From: Aliidiomarina soli
GTDB lineage: Bacteria > Pseudomonadota > Gammaproteobacteria > Enterobacterales > Alteromonadaceae
Direction: 5' to 3'
Assembly (NCBI RefSeq): GCF_003986975.1
Contig: NZ_PIPO01000001.1
Coordinates: forward strand, 124,001-188,000
DNA length: 64,000 nucleotides
The notes beneath the pieces were generated by a model. It was not told the origin of the DNA. It saw only the letters and a program-made list of their open reading frames with translations, and did no database searches. A program made the translations under genes and the position numbers. Within the stretch, counting starts at the first letter, position 1; every line of letters begins with the position of its first letter. Positions 8,479-20,595 of the stretch are shown here, one piece after another.

Positions 8479-10429
8479 TTTGTTCCTCGCGTTGTTCTTT
8501 CAGGCGTTCTTCTTCGTCGCGTAGTTCGGCCTGTTCGACACTCTTTTGATAGTCGAAGTAGAAGTCGAGAATACGTCTGGCCACCGGGGCCGCGTTACGG
8601 CCACCACCACCGACGTTTTCGATTGCAATCGCCAGCGTTATCTGTGGGTCATCTGCGGGTGCGTAGCCAATGTAGGTGGCGTTATCGCGTAAGCGCTCAT
8701 CGACTTCTACTGGCACTTGCTCACCGTCGACCAGGACTAGTTCAGGCTCTTGTTCAGCTTCAGCCCGACTGATAACCTGAGCGGTTCCTGTTTTTCCTGC
8801 TGCGCGGTATGGCGCGTCAACAAAGGCCGCGTGAGCAGTGCCGTCAGCGCGACTTACAGCACGTTCCATGCCTTCCATGATGGCACTGAAGAATATCGGA
8901 TCACGTATATTCAAAGGGGGCAGTTCGAAGGGTTCCTGATAGGTCATTTGTTCGCCGTCCCGGGTTGCACGAAGCAGGCGTGGCTGGAAACGACGACCTT
9001 CAGTGACCAGAATATTGGTGGCGGTGGCCAGTTGCAACGGCGTGACCGTCCAGAAACTCTGGCCGATACCAACTGATAGTGTTTCGCCAGTGTACCAGGG
9101 CTCATTAAGGTTAGCCTGCTTCCAGCCCCGCGATGGCAACAGCGCCTGATTCTCTTCGTGAATATCCACCCCGGTCCGCTCGCCGAACCCCATGCTCAGC
9201 ATGAAATCATGAATTCGGTCGATACCTGCTTCATGGGCGAGTTTATAAAAGTAGGTATTGTTTGATACCTGCAACGCCTTTCTTAAGTCAACCCAGCCAT
9301 GGCCCCAGCTACGCCAGTTACGAAAACGGCGCTCGACGCCTGGTAGTTCATAGTAGCCCGGGTCCCAGATACTGGTATCCAGGTCAACCAAACCGTCTTC
9401 CAGCCCAAGGAGCGCCATGTGCGGTTTAATAGTCGAAGCAGGCGGATAGCGGCCCTGAGTCGCACGGTTAATCAGCGGGTTGTTCGAATTCTGCAACAGA
9501 GCCTGATAGGCGGTGGAGGATATGCCGCGGACAAACTGGTTGGCATCGTAACTGGGGTTAGAGTACATCGCCAGTAAGCCACCATTTTCGCTGTCCATGA
9601 CCACGATAGCACCACGTCGGCCCTGCAATTGGTGGCGGGCGATTTTCTGCACCTGCACATCAACTTCAAGGTAGATATCCTGGCCCGGCACAGGCGGGGT
9701 AAATTCCAAGGTACGGACAACACGCCCGCGACTATTGACTTCGACAGTCTGAAAACCAGGCTTACCATGCAGCACGCTTTCGTAATAACGCTCAACCCCG
9801 AGCTTTCCAATGGTGCGGGTTGCTGCATACAGGTTATAGCTGTCATTTGCCTGTAAACGTTGAATATCCTGGCGATTAATGCGGCCAACGTAACCAATGA
9901 CATGGGTAAAAAGATCGTCATAAGGGTAATGGCGCTGTAGCCGCGCTTCCACTGAAACCCCAGGGAAATGATGCTGATGCAGTGCAAACCGCGCAACCTG
10001 TTCTTCGCTTAGGTTGTCGGTAAAAGGAATCTGCGGGAAACGGCGGGCACGGCGCATTTGTGTTGTAAACTGGCTTATCACACTTTCATCGAGGTCCAGC
10101 AACTCAACTAAACGAGTCAGCGTATCGTCGAGGTCGTCGACTTCTTCGGGAATGATTTCAATGCTGTAAACGGCAATATTCTCGGCCAGAATTTCGCCGT
10201 TACGGTCGTATATGAGTCCGCGATTCGGCGGTACCGGCAGTACCGTAATACGGTTTGAATTTGAGCGGGTCTGAAATTCCTGAAAGCCCGTAACCTGAAG
10301 GTGGTACAGGTTACCCAGTAAAACCAGAAAGACAGTGGCAACCAGTCCCATACAAATCATCGCCCGGCTGGCAAAAAGGCCGGCTTCAGCTGTATAGTCC
10401 CGAAGTGCGTTGTGACGTCTTCTATTCAT
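8462..10429 (-). CDS. mrdA: Penicillin-binding protein 2, elongasome transpeptidase
   Basis: Bitopic class B PBP that crosslinks side-wall peptidoglycan. One N-terminal transmembrane helix lies at about residues 22-42, followed by a dimerisation/pedestal domain and the transpeptidase domain. Active-site motifs are S332-T-I-K335, SNN at 389-391 and K546-T-G. The 655-residue length is slightly longer than E. coli PBP2 (633), the extra being a charged C-terminal tail rich in Glu, Arg and Gln. It directly abuts rlmH upstream (no gap) and overlaps rodA downstream. Confidence 0.97.
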   Translation of the reverse strand: MNRRRHNALRDYTAEAGLFASRAMICMGLVATVFLVLLGNLYHLQVTGFQEFQTRSNSNRITVLPVPPNRGLIYDRNGEILAENIAVYSIEIIPEEVDDLDDTLTRLVELLDLDESVISQFTTQMRRARRFPQIPFTDNLSEEQVARFALHQHHFPGVSVEARLQRHYPYDDLFTHVIGYVGRINRQDIQRLQANDSYNLYAATRTIGKLGVERYYESVLHGKPGFQTVEVNSRGRVVRTLEFTPPVPGQDIYLEVDVQVQKIARHQLQGRRGAIVVMDSENGGLLAMYSNPSYDANQFVRGISSTAYQALLQNSNNPLINRATQGRYPPASTIKPHMALLGLEDGLVDLDTSIWDPGYYELPGVERRFRNWRSWGHGWVDLRKALQVSNNTYFYKLAHEAGIDRIHDFMLSMGFGERTGVDIHEENQALLPSRGWKQANLNEPWYTGETLSVGIGQSFWTVTPLQLATATNILVTEGRRFQPRLLRATRDGEQMTYQEPFELPPLNIRDPIFFSAIMEGMERAVSRADGTAHAAFVDAPYRAAGKTGTAQVISRAEAEQEPELVLVDGEQVPVEVDERLRDNATYIGYAPADDPQITLAIAIENVGGGGRNAAPVARRILDFYFDYQKSVEQAELRDEEERLKEQREEQSDDAN

Positions 10430-10900
10430 TTACTCTCGGTGGTACGGGTGATTGTTATTTAAACTCCAGGCTCTGAATAAGGCTTCTGCGACTATAATTC
10501 GGACCATGGGATGAGGAAGTGTAAGCGCTGACAACGACCATTTTTCTTCGCTGGCTTGCTGGCAGGCGCTGGATAACCCTTCCGGGCCGCCTATCAAAAA
10601 ACTGACATCACGACCATCTAGCTGCCATTGCTGCATACGTTGTGCCAACTTTGCAGTTGTCCATGGCTTGCCTTCTACTTCAAGTGTCACGATGCGCGAA
10701 CCTTTGTTCACCTGAGTGAGCATCTGCTCGCCCTCGTGCTCAGTAATACGGGCAATGTTGGCTTTTTTTCCGCGTTTCCCGGCGGCGATCTCAGTCAGTT
10801 GCAGAGGTGTATCAGGGGGCAGGCGGCGTGCATACTCCTCGTACCCCGTTGTAACCCATGACGGCATTTTATTGCCGACAGCAACTAACTGAAAACGCAT
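10430..10900 (-). CDS. rlmH: 23S rRNA pseudouridine-1915 N3-methyltransferase
   Basis: SPOUT-class methyltransferase that methylates pseudouridine 1915 in helix 69 of 23S rRNA on assembled 70S ribosomes. The 156 residues match the family length. The knot region is visible as [10 protein letters not shown] and the C-terminal YHRE tail is typical. It sits 4 bp after rsfS and its stop codon adjoins the mrdA start. Confidence 0.96.
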   Translation of the reverse strand: MRFQLVAVGNKMPSWVTTGYEEYARRLPPDTPLQLTEIAAGKRGKKANIARITEHEGEQMLTQVNKGSRIVTLEVEGKPWTTAKLAQRMQQWQLDGRDVSFLIGGPEGLSSACQQASEEKWSLSALTLPHPMVRIIVAEALFRAWSLNNNHPYHRE

Positions 10901-10904
10901 GCTT

Positions 10905-11225
10905 TTAGTGTCCCCAAAGCTTTTCGAGCTGATAAAAGTCGCGGGTTGTATCCTGCATCACATGCAAAATCACATCACCGAAATCGACCAATACCCATTC
11001 TGAATCCAGTTCACCCTCGATACCGATGGCTGGAAAGCCACCATGCTTAGCTTCCAACGCCACATGATTGGCGATACCGCGGACATGTGTTTTAGAATTG
11101 CCTGAGCAGATAACCAGAAAATCGGCAACGTCTGACTTGCCGCTAACGTCTAAGACCTTGACATCACGTGCCTTGAGGTCGTCTACCTTGTCTACAATGA
11201 AATCTCTTAAATTTTGGCCCTGCAA
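10905..11225 (-). CDS. rsfS: Ribosomal silencing factor RsfS
   Basis: Binds ribosomal protein uL14 and blocks subunit joining, lowering translation in starvation. At 106 residues with the segments [19 protein letters not shown] and [14 protein letters not shown] it is a typical family member. It is followed after 4 bp by rlmH; upstream an 82-bp gap separates it from nadD. Confidence 0.95.
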   Translation of the reverse strand: MQGQNLRDFIVDKVDDLKARDVKVLDVSGKSDVADFLVICSGNSKTHVRGIANHVALEAKHGGFPAIGIEGELDSEWVLVDFGDVILHVMQDTTRDFYQLEKLWGH

Positions 11226-11307
11226 TCTCGTTCTCCCAAATAAGCCCTTGCTATGACCGCGTAGTTTACCATGAGTTCAGGACGGCGTGTAGCGCGTCGT
11301 TAAGGGG

Positions 11308-11979
11308 TTAGTGAGTACTCTGGTAGAGGTTGTGTGAGCGAATGTAGGCAAGCACCGCAGGGTCCAACAGCGGTATTCTGCTGGTGTCGGGGCTTTGCGC
11401 CAACTGGCGACGCAGGGCAGTGGCTGAAATATCCACCGTTGGCGTCTCTGCGAGGTAAATAAAACCGGCTCCCTGGCTGAATGATTCACTGTCACCACGC
11501 TGGCGCAGCTTGAGTTCGGCGGCAAGATCGGGCGGCAGTTGAGTTAACTGGTAGCCAGGGCGAGGCAGTACCACCAAGTGGGCCAGATCCAAAATTTGTT
11601 GCCAGTTGAGCCAGCTGGTGAACTGCAAAAAACTGTCCATCCCCATAATAAAACAAACACTGGCGTTGGGATGTTGCTGGCGCACATGGTGCAAGGTATG
11701 CACGGTGCGTGTTGGTTTACCCTGGCGTAGTTCAAAATCGTCGGCCAGTAGGCGACTGTCCTGCTGGCAGGCCAGCGTAACCATGGCTAAGCGCTGTTGG
11801 TCAGAGGCTTCGGGTTGCGGCCGGTGAGGGGGGGCAAAGCAGGGTTGTAAGTGAACATGCGACCAGCCAAATGTATCAGCCAGCTTCAGCACAGGTTCTA
11901 TATGACCCTGGTGAATGGGATCGAAGGTGCCTCCCAGTAAGGCAATAGGTGCTGGCTTAGCTGTCAGTGGCGAGGTCAT
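11308..11979 (-). CDS. nadD: Nicotinate-mononucleotide adenylyltransferase
   Basis: Joins nicotinate mononucleotide and ATP to make deamido-NAD in NAD synthesis. The nucleotidyltransferase motif GGTFDPIHQGH is at about residues 16-26 and the second signature ISATALRRQL is near residue 185. The 223-residue length is normal. Its start lies 23 bp inside the end of holA, so translation is probably coupled. Confidence 0.95.
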   Translation of the reverse strand: MTSPLTAKPAPIALLGGTFDPIHQGHIEPVLKLADTFGWSHVHLQPCFAPPHRPQPEASDQQRLAMVTLACQQDSRLLADDFELRQGKPTRTVHTLHHVRQQHPNASVCFIMGMDSFLQFTSWLNWQQILDLAHLVVLPRPGYQLTQLPPDLAAELKLRQRGDSESFSQGAGFIYLAETPTVDISATALRRQLAQSPDTSRIPLLDPAVLAYIRSHNLYQSTH

Positions 11980-13078
11980 GATGGCGCAGGAAGTCGAATG
12001 TACCGGCGGGAGGCTCGATCAGTAGCAGCCCCAGATGAGCAAACAAGGTGGCCATATCTTCGCCTGAATCGCGTTTGAGGGCGAGTTCTGCGCGCCAGAG
12101 TAGATTAAACAGTGCTTCACTGCGGGCAGGTGACCAGTCCTTCAATAGTCGCAGATAGGCATGCTGCTGGCTCTTCCACACGCCATGGCGCTGTAATGCG
12201 CGGCTGGTGTCTTCGCCCTGAGTCTGCTGTTGATAGACGCTGTTCAGCGTATTGGTCTCGCGCTGCAACAGCCAGTGAATAATGGCGGGTTCACCGTCGG
12301 TTTCCAGCAAACGCTGTAAACGCTGCAAATAGACGTTGAACTGACCTTGTAAGATAGCATCCTGTAATGAAAAAACGTCAAAGCGACTTTGCAGGTCGGC
12401 GTCCTGCCTGACCATCTCGGCGCTGACCTGAAGGGGGGCGCGTCGGGTGTTTTCGACTGCAGAGCTTTCTGCTCCGGAATTCTTTACCTGAGAATTATTT
12501 ACCTGAATATAGTGCAGGGCAATTTTATGCAACGCCTGATCTAAGGCGAGCAAATTGCCTTCAAACCAGTCACTGAGTAGCGCCGTCGCATCGCTGTCGA
12601 GCTGTAATCCATAACTTTGCGCCAACGGCTGGATGAATCCCGGCAACTGAGAACGTTGTGGTGTGTAGACAGGCACAAACACGCCCTGCTGGGTGAGCGC
12701 TTTAAACCACTTGGCTTTCTGTTGGTCGGCTTTCAGTTTAGGACCGTGGATTATTAATAGAGCGTCCTGTGCTGAATCAACCCACTGCTGCAACGCTTTA
12801 CTACCATCCTGCCCGGGCGCTGCGGTCGGCATTTCTACTTCAATTAAGCGTAAATCACTGAACAGAGAAAGATTCTGGTTTTCATTGAGAAGGTCCTGCC
12901 AGCTAAAGTCCTGCTGTTGATTGAACTGGCTGCGCTCATTAAAGCCAAGTTCAGCTGCACGTTTGCGGATTGCGGCCAGCGCCCGCAAACGCAGAAAGTC
13001 ATCGTCACCAAAAACCAGGTAGACAGGCTGCAGCGGTCCTTGCAGGTGGTTGTCGAGTTGGTTGGCGTAGACTTGCAT
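11957..13078 (-). CDS. holA: DNA polymerase III delta subunit
   Basis: Clamp-loader subunit that opens the beta sliding clamp. The N-terminus QLDNHLQGPLQPVYLVFGDD matches the family start, and the conserved RLIEVEMP segment and helical C-terminal domain follow. At 373 residues it is somewhat longer than E. coli HolA (343). Part of the extra length is a Ser/Asn-rich insert around residues 190-215. It lies 4 bp after lptE and overlaps nadD by 23 bp. Confidence 0.93.
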   Translation of the reverse strand: MQVYANQLDNHLQGPLQPVYLVFGDDDFLRLRALAAIRKRAAELGFNERSQFNQQQDFSWQDLLNENQNLSLFSDLRLIEVEMPTAAPGQDGSKALQQWVDSAQDALLIIHGPKLKADQQKAKWFKALTQQGVFVPVYTPQRSQLPGFIQPLAQSYGLQLDSDATALLSDWFEGNLLALDQALHKIALHYIQVNNSQVKNSGAESSAVENTRRAPLQVSAEMVRQDADLQSRFDVFSLQDAILQGQFNVYLQRLQRLLETDGEPAIIHWLLQRETNTLNSVYQQQTQGEDTSRALQRHGVWKSQQHAYLRLLKDWSPARSEALFNLLWRAELALKRDSGEDMATLFAHLGLLLIEPPAGTFDFLRHHDLATDS

Positions 13079-13082
13079 GGTG

Positions 13083-13580
13083 CTACTCCCAGGTCAGTCG
13101 GGTTAATAGCATCATCAGTCGATAGACAGCATCATCACGCATTTCATTCAGTAGCAGCTCAAGTTCGCGGGTTTTTGCCAGGGCGAAATTCGGGTCTTCC
13201 TGATAGTCACGGAAAATCTGAATCTGATGGCTTTCCACCCGCCCGTCGCGAGTATGTACCTGCACCGGAACTGTGTAGATAAGCTCATATTCTGCCACCT
13301 GACCGGAAATTAACAGCGACAGCACCCGCCGGTCCAGGCTGTCTTCGAGTACTTCAATATGAGTAATGTCGCTATCTCGCTCAACGACCTCAATATTATG
13401 CTGGCGAAATTCAGCCAGCAGGCGGGCAGTAAATTCACTGCGTAACGGCGTTTCAACTGACACCTGCGACAATTGTGCAGGAACCTGGTAGGAGCCGCGC
13501 ATCTGAAAGCCGCAGGCACTTAGCAGACTAAGTACCATCGCGACTGACAGCAGCAGGCGGGCAAGCTGACGGAATGGCAT
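13083..13580 (-). CDS. lptE: LPS-assembly lipoprotein LptE
   Basis: Outer-membrane lipoprotein that plugs LptD and helps deliver lipopolysaccharide to the cell surface. A lipoprotein signal ends in LLSAC (Cys23), followed by the family-typical GFQMRGSYQVP. At 165 residues it is a little shorter than the E. coli protein. It lies between leuS (3 bp upstream) and holA (4 bp downstream), the order conserved across gammaproteobacteria. Confidence 0.94.
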   Translation of the reverse strand: MPFRQLARLLLSVAMVLSLLSACGFQMRGSYQVPAQLSQVSVETPLRSEFTARLLAEFRQHNIEVVERDSDITHIEVLEDSLDRRVLSLLISGQVAEYELIYTVPVQVHTRDGRVESHQIQIFRDYQEDPNFALAKTRELELLLNEMRDDAVYRLMMLLTRLTWE

Positions 13581-13583
13581 CAG

Positions 13584-16196
<2,613 letters not shown>

Positions 16197-16201
16197 TTAA
16201 T

Positions 16202-16239
16202 AAAAATGAAGAAGGCACCTGACGTTACCATCAGGTGCC
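16202..16239 (-). terminator. Rho-independent terminator before leuS
   Basis: A 9-bp stem (16214-16222 with 16231-16239, 8-nt loop) is followed on the leftward strand by a T-rich run (16202-16213 region). It ends the transcript of the small membrane protein gene just upstream of leuS. Confidence 0.8.
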
Positions 16240-16261
16240 CTGAATTTTGCCCTGAAGCCTC

Positions 16262-16465
16262 TTAAAATACCAGAGCGACCCACATAAGCAATGCGATAAT
16301 GATGCCTGCGGCACCTAAAAAGATATTTTCGTACACGGCTTCGGCTCGGCGACCGCGTGTATCAGCCACAGTAGCCGGAAAAAAGGCCATTGCCAGATAA
16401 GCAAGGCCGAGGCCGAAGCCCGCCACTAAAATGGTGAAAAAGAAAGCGTCAATTAAGTTGGCCAT
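16262..16465 (-). CDS. Small two-helix membrane protein of unknown function
   Basis: A 67-residue protein I do not recognise. It has two hydrophobic segments, about residues 7-29 (FFFTILVAGFGLGLAYLAM) and 47-66 (IFLGAAGIIIALLMWVALVF). These are joined by a charged loop, ADTRGRRAEAVYEN, suggesting a helical hairpin in the inner membrane. AAGGAAC about 13 bases before the ATG is a poor but possible ribosome site. It stands alone between two terminators (16499-16531 and 16202-16239), so it is its own transcription unit between lnt and leuS. Confidence 0.7.
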   Translation of the reverse strand: MANLIDAFFFTILVAGFGLGLAYLAMAFFPATVADTRGRRAEAVYENIFLGAAGIIIALLMWVALVF

Positions 16466-16498
16466 GGTTTAATAAGTTCCTTTGTCCGATGTCTTACT

Positions 16499-16531
16499 AA
16501 AAATTGCAGCCAATTTTAATGGCTTTGCAAT
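16499..16531 (-). terminator. Probable terminator of the ybeZ-ybeY-corC-lnt operon
   Basis: The leftward strand can form a 10-bp stem (16503-16512 with 16520-16531, one 2-nt bulge, AT-rich loop) followed by five T. It lies 28 bp after the lnt stop. Confidence 0.6.
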
Positions 16532-16558
16532 CGTTTGACCATGTTGCAGGTCATGTTT

Positions 16559-18115
16559 TTATTGATTTACATGCTTTGCTGTTACTCGTCGCCATCGTAA
16601 TGCGGCTAATAACAGCAGCACGCTTGCAATCCAGGCAGGCCATTGACCAAGCACGCGGTACCAGGTGGTGCCTTCGACTAGTGCGACCCGACCGGTAGCG
16701 ACAGTTGCCTGAAATGAATCCGCTTGCTTGATGAGTCGGCCCTGTTCATCGATGAGCGCAGTAACGCCACTATTGGTGGAGCGCAACATCGGACGACCCA
16801 GCTCCATTGCGCGCATACGGGCAATTTCAAGATGTTGATGGGGACCGTGAGAATCACCAAACCAGCTGTCATTGCTGACCGTCAGCAATAACTGGGTGTC
16901 ATCAGTGACGGCGGCCGCTATCTGGCGGGGGAAGGCGACTTCATAGCAAATATTGGCTGCTATCTGGTAGCCATTGGCATTCAGATTGGGCTGCACATAG
17001 TTGCCTCGCGCAAACGACGACATGGGCAAATTGAAAAGCGGGGCGAGTGGTCGCAGAATACTTTCAAAAGGAACAAACTCTCCAATTGGCAGCAGTTGAT
17101 GCTTTTCGTAACGGTTTTTATTGCCGTAATAGTACCCTTCAGGGTGTTCCTGCTCGCCCATTACTACAATTGAATTGAAGTAATTGCCTTGCGGGTTTTG
17201 CCGATCCACTTTTAAGTCAATGATGCCGCTGATAACGGCAGTGTCGTTGTATAACGCAGCCTGGTTAATTTGGTTCAGACTCGAGCCAGCGCGGTCTTCG
17301 ATCGCGGTGACGGCCGATTCTGGCCACACAATTAAGTCGTAGTCGCCATAATAGGGGCGTGACATGTCCATGTATTTACGCAGGTTCGGCCATTGCTGAT
17401 TCGGGTTCCATTTCACTTCCAGCTCAATGTTTCCCTGTACCAAGGCAACGTTGGCGCTTTCGCCCGTGGTTTGCATTGGGTTGAGATAGGGCGCAAGGAC
17501 GCCGAGAGCGTACATGCTAAGTGGCAGCAAGAGCCAGCCAATGTGCTTGCGCAGCAGGGCGTAGGTGAAGCCCAATGCGCACAACAAAACGACAAGGGTA
17601 AGGCCGGTTTCACCAATATGTGGCGCCAGTTGGCCCAGGGTTTGACTGGTTTGGCTGTAACCAAGACTTAGCCAGGGAAAACCAGTAAAAAGCCAACCGC
17701 GCAGAAATTCCGCCAGCAGCCAGATGGCTGGTAAGGCAAACAATGAAAACCCGGAATACCAATGGCGGGTCTTAAACCAAAGGTAACTGGCGAGCATCGG
17801 GAACAATGCCAGATAGGCCCATAGAATGACCATAATGAGCAGGGAGAAAACCAGTGGCATGCCACCGAACTGGTCAATACTGACAAAGACCCAGCTGATT
17901 CCGGCACTGAACCAGCCAAAGCCAAATGAAAAACCGACGGCGAGTGCCTGACGTGGTGTTTGGCTACGCACCAGCAATAGCAGCCAGACTGCTACCAGAA
18001 CAGGTGCCAGCCAACCCTGGTTGAATGGCGCGTAACTAAAGGTTAATAAAAATCCGCTAAAAAGCGCAAGCAAAGCCCGGTAGCCGGGCTTTGCAAAGAT
18101 GGCAAGCCAATTCAT
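16559..18115 (-). CDS. lnt: Apolipoprotein N-acyltransferase
   Basis: Inner-membrane enzyme that adds the third acyl chain to lipoproteins. About six N-terminal membrane segments precede a periplasmic nitrilase-like domain. The catalytic triad is visible as Glu266 (VWPESAV), Lys338 (YEKHQLLPIGEF) and Cys390 (NICYEVAF). The 518 residues match E. coli (512). It follows corC by 6 bp. The lipoproteins encoded in this window (NlpI-like, RlpA, LptE, LolB and two others) would be substrates. Confidence 0.96.
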   Translation of the reverse strand: MNWLAIFAKPGYRALLALFSGFLLTFSYAPFNQGWLAPVLVAVWLLLLVRSQTPRQALAVGFSFGFGWFSAGISWVFVSIDQFGGMPLVFSLLIMVILWAYLALFPMLASYLWFKTRHWYSGFSLFALPAIWLLAEFLRGWLFTGFPWLSLGYSQTSQTLGQLAPHIGETGLTLVVLLCALGFTYALLRKHIGWLLLPLSMYALGVLAPYLNPMQTTGESANVALVQGNIELEVKWNPNQQWPNLRKYMDMSRPYYGDYDLIVWPESAVTAIEDRAGSSLNQINQAALYNDTAVISGIIDLKVDRQNPQGNYFNSIVVMGEQEHPEGYYYGNKNRYEKHQLLPIGEFVPFESILRPLAPLFNLPMSSFARGNYVQPNLNANGYQIAANICYEVAFPRQIAAAVTDDTQLLLTVSNDSWFGDSHGPHQHLEIARMRAMELGRPMLRSTNSGVTALIDEQGRLIKQADSFQATVATGRVALVEGTTWYRVLGQWPAWIASVLLLLAALRWRRVTAKHVNQ

Positions 18116-18121
18116 GATGGT

Positions 18122-19000
18122 TTAATTGATATCCTTAGGTTTGGCAAAGCCGTCTAGGCTAACCTGCAATTGCTGAATACGACGCCGATCAGCAGCGGTC
18201 ACTTTAAACGCCAGATCACCGACTTCCACCACTTCTCCGACCGTCGGCAAGTGGCCGAACGCGCTGGCGACAAGGCCGCCTACGGTATCGTACTCAGAGT
18301 CCGGAAATTCGGTACTAAAGAAGTCATTAAATTCGTCAATGGTGGTGAGTGCCTTGACCGAGAAGCGTGTCGCATTGACCCGCCGGATAGGGGCTTTCTC
18401 GTTGTCGCTGTCATCGGTTTCATCTTCGATTTCGCCGACGATCTCCTCAAGAATATCTTCGATCGTGACCAGCCCTGAAACCCCCCCGTATTCATCGACA
18501 ACAATCGCCATGTGGTAGCGTTTGGAGCGGAACTCTTTGAGCAGGGCGTCAACCCGTTTACTCTCTGGCACAATCACCGCAGGGCGCATAACCGCCTGCA
18601 GCGAAAAGGGTTCATCAATTAGTTTGAAGCCGTAGGGGAGTAGATCTTTGGCCAGCAGAACGCCTTCAACCTGGTCTTTATTGTCGCTCACGACCGGGTA
18701 GCGAGAGTGGCCAGACTCAATCACCATGGCGAGGAACTCCTCCACGCTCTGGTTTTTGTCTATGGTCACCATTTGCGAGCGTGGGATCATGATATCGCGA
18801 ACTTTCAGTTCAGCAACGTCGAGCACCCCCTCTATCATCTCTTTGGTGTCGGCATCGATCAGGTCACGCAGTTCAGCGTCCTGAATCAAATCAACCAGTT
18901 CTTCGCGAGTTGTCGGTTCTCCGCTGAAGCTTTGCAGTAAGCGTGCAGCCCAGGATTTACGCGGAGAACCGCTTCCAGACTGGGAATTGTCGTCACTCAT
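18122..19000 (-). CDS. corC: CorC/HlyC family CBS-domain protein
   Basis: Cytoplasmic protein with two CBS domains (about residues 65-190) and a C-terminal transporter-associated CorC/HlyC domain. In Salmonella it was linked to magnesium and cobalt efflux, but a direct transport role is unproven. I start it at the ATG at 19000 (MSDDNSQSGSG), giving 292 residues as in E. coli, rather than the in-frame upstream codons that lie inside ybeY. With this start, ybeY and corC share ATGAGTGA, an 8-bp coupling overlap. Confidence 0.93.
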   Translation of the reverse strand: MSDDNSQSGSGSPRKSWAARLLQSFSGEPTTREELVDLIQDAELRDLIDADTKEMIEGVLDVAELKVRDIMIPRSQMVTIDKNQSVEEFLAMVIESGHSRYPVVSDNKDQVEGVLLAKDLLPYGFKLIDEPFSLQAVMRPAVIVPESKRVDALLKEFRSKRYHMAIVVDEYGGVSGLVTIEDILEEIVGEIEDETDDSDNEKAPIRRVNATRFSVKALTTIDEFNDFFSTEFPDSEYDTVGGLVASAFGHLPTVGEVVEVGDLAFKVTAADRRRIQQLQVSLDGFAKPKDIN

Positions 19001-19505
19001 GAGATTGGATTGGCTCCTTGGTATAGGGATCGGCAATATCAAACTGTGCCAGTAATTCGACTTCGAGACGTTCCATGCGGTCGGCCTCGTTGTCGTCAAT
19101 ATGGTCATAACCTAGCAAATGCAAGGTGCCATGAACAACTAAATGCGCCCAATGGTCGAGCGGATTTTTGCCTTGCTCAATGGCTTCCTGTTGCATCAGC
19201 GGCACGCAGATAACAAGATCGCCAAGCAGGCGAACGGGTAGCGGCATATCACTTTCAAATGGAAAGGAGAGTACATTGGTCGGCTTGTCCTTGCCGCGGT
19301 AGTCCCGATTAAGGCTCTGGCTCTCGTCGCTGTCGACGGTGCGGATAGTCAGCTCGGCGGCGGTTATCTGGTGAGCGCGCAGTACGGCGTCGATCCAGAG
19401 TTCAAACTGCTGCTGTTCGGGAACTGGAAAGCTTCCCTGATGCGCCAGTTGAAGGTCTACGGTAGCGGCCGGACTGGTCCGGCCGTTCGCGGGGGGAGGT
19501 TGCAT
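18993..19505 (-). CDS. ybeY: Endoribonuclease YbeY
   Basis: Single-strand-specific metal-dependent RNase for 16S rRNA 3' maturation and late ribosome quality control. The zinc-binding signature HGTLHLLGYDH gives His125, His129 and His135. At 170 residues it is about 15 longer than E. coli YbeY, mostly at a Pro-rich N-terminus, so the start is less certain than the core. Its ATG overlaps the ybeZ stop by one base (TAATG). Confidence 0.94.
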   Translation of the reverse strand: MQPPPANGRTSPAATVDLQLAHQGSFPVPEQQQFELWIDAVLRAHQITAAELTIRTVDSDESQSLNRDYRGKDKPTNVLSFPFESDMPLPVRLLGDLVICVPLMQQEAIEQGKNPLDHWAHLVVHGTLHLLGYDHIDDNEADRMERLEVELLAQFDIADPYTKEPIQSHE

Positions 19506-20536
19506 TAGTGGCTCTCTTGTCTTTGGTTACGCGTTTTATTGCTGCGTTCTTCGTCCTGGCTACGTTCATGTTGTTCATAGGCCTGAACGACACGTTGTAC
19601 CACTGGGTGGCGGACAACGTCAAAGGCATTGAAGAAATTAAAGCTGATCTCTTCAACGTCACTAAGTACTTCGATGGCATGGCGCAAACCGGATTTCTGA
19701 CCACGGGGTAAATCGATTTGGGTAATATCCCCGGTAATCACCGCTTTGGAGTTAAAACCAATCCGGGTCAGGAACATTTTCATTTGTTCCGGCGTGGTAT
19801 TCTGGCTTTCATCCAGAATAATAAAGGCATCGTTCAGAGTTCGTCCGCGCATGTACGCCAGTGGAGCGACTTCGATAACGCTGCGTTCGATCAGTTTTTC
19901 CACTTTCTCAAAGCCCAGCATTTCAAACAGGGCGTCGTACAATGGGCGTAAATAGGGGTCTACTTTTTGCGCCAGATCACCCGGCAGGAAGCCAAGTTTT
20001 TCACCAGCCTCAACCGCGGGACGGGTCAATAGAATGCGGCGGATTTCCTGTCGCTCAAAGGCATCGACGGCGGCGGCCACGGCGAGGTAGGTTTTACCCG
20101 TCCCGGCCGGTCCTACGCCGAAGTTGATATCGTGGCTAAGGATTGCTCTGACGTAGGCTTGTTGATTGCCATTGCGTGGCTTAATTAAGCCACGTTTGGT
20201 TTTAATAACGGTGTGTTTGTCGTCTTCCACGCCCTGATCTTGCTCCAGCGCGTTGCTTTGCTGAATGGCAAGGTGAACGCTGGCAGGTTCAACGGCCTGG
20301 ATTTCACCTTTGACTGGAGCTGTCTCAATGTAGAGATCGCGCAGGATCTGGCTGCTGGCAACCAGGCCCTTAGGTGGCCCGATGATACGGAAATGATTAT
20401 CCCGGTAGCTGATCTCAACACCTAAACGGCGTTCTATCTGCTTAATGTTGTCATCAAAAGGCCCACATAAATTAGCCAGGCGTTGGCTGTCTGCAGGTTC
20501 CAGATAAAGTTCAAAGCTGTCGATTTGTTTAGTCAA
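19505..20536 (-). CDS. ybeZ: PhoH-like ATPase YbeZ
   Basis: PhoH-family P-loop ATPase, often paired with YbeY and probably an RNA helicase-like partner. The Walker A motif GPAGTGKT is at residues 142-149 and a Walker B-like FIILDESQN follows. The N-terminus LEPADSQRLANLCGPFDDNI matches E. coli YbeZ. It is the first gene of the ybeZ-ybeY-corC-lnt run and lies 59 bp after miaB. Confidence 0.94.
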   Translation of the reverse strand: MTKQIDSFELYLEPADSQRLANLCGPFDDNIKQIERRLGVEISYRDNHFRIIGPPKGLVASSQILRDLYIETAPVKGEIQAVEPASVHLAIQQSNALEQDQGVEDDKHTVIKTKRGLIKPRNGNQQAYVRAILSHDINFGVGPAGTGKTYLAVAAAVDAFERQEIRRILLTRPAVEAGEKLGFLPGDLAQKVDPYLRPLYDALFEMLGFEKVEKLIERSVIEVAPLAYMRGRTLNDAFIILDESQNTTPEQMKMFLTRIGFNSKAVITGDITQIDLPRGQKSGLRHAIEVLSDVEEISFNFFNAFDVVRHPVVQRVVQAYEQHERSQDEERSNKTRNQRQESH

Positions 20537-20595
20537 TCTTTCCTCGATTCGTTAGTACCTGAATATAGTCAGGCCGTTAGTAGCACATATGCTAG

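Noticed and set aside
19001-19108. 36-residue N-terminal extension of CorC
   Set aside because: It lies inside ybeY; the ATG at 19000 gives the E. coli length and an 8-bp coupling overlap.
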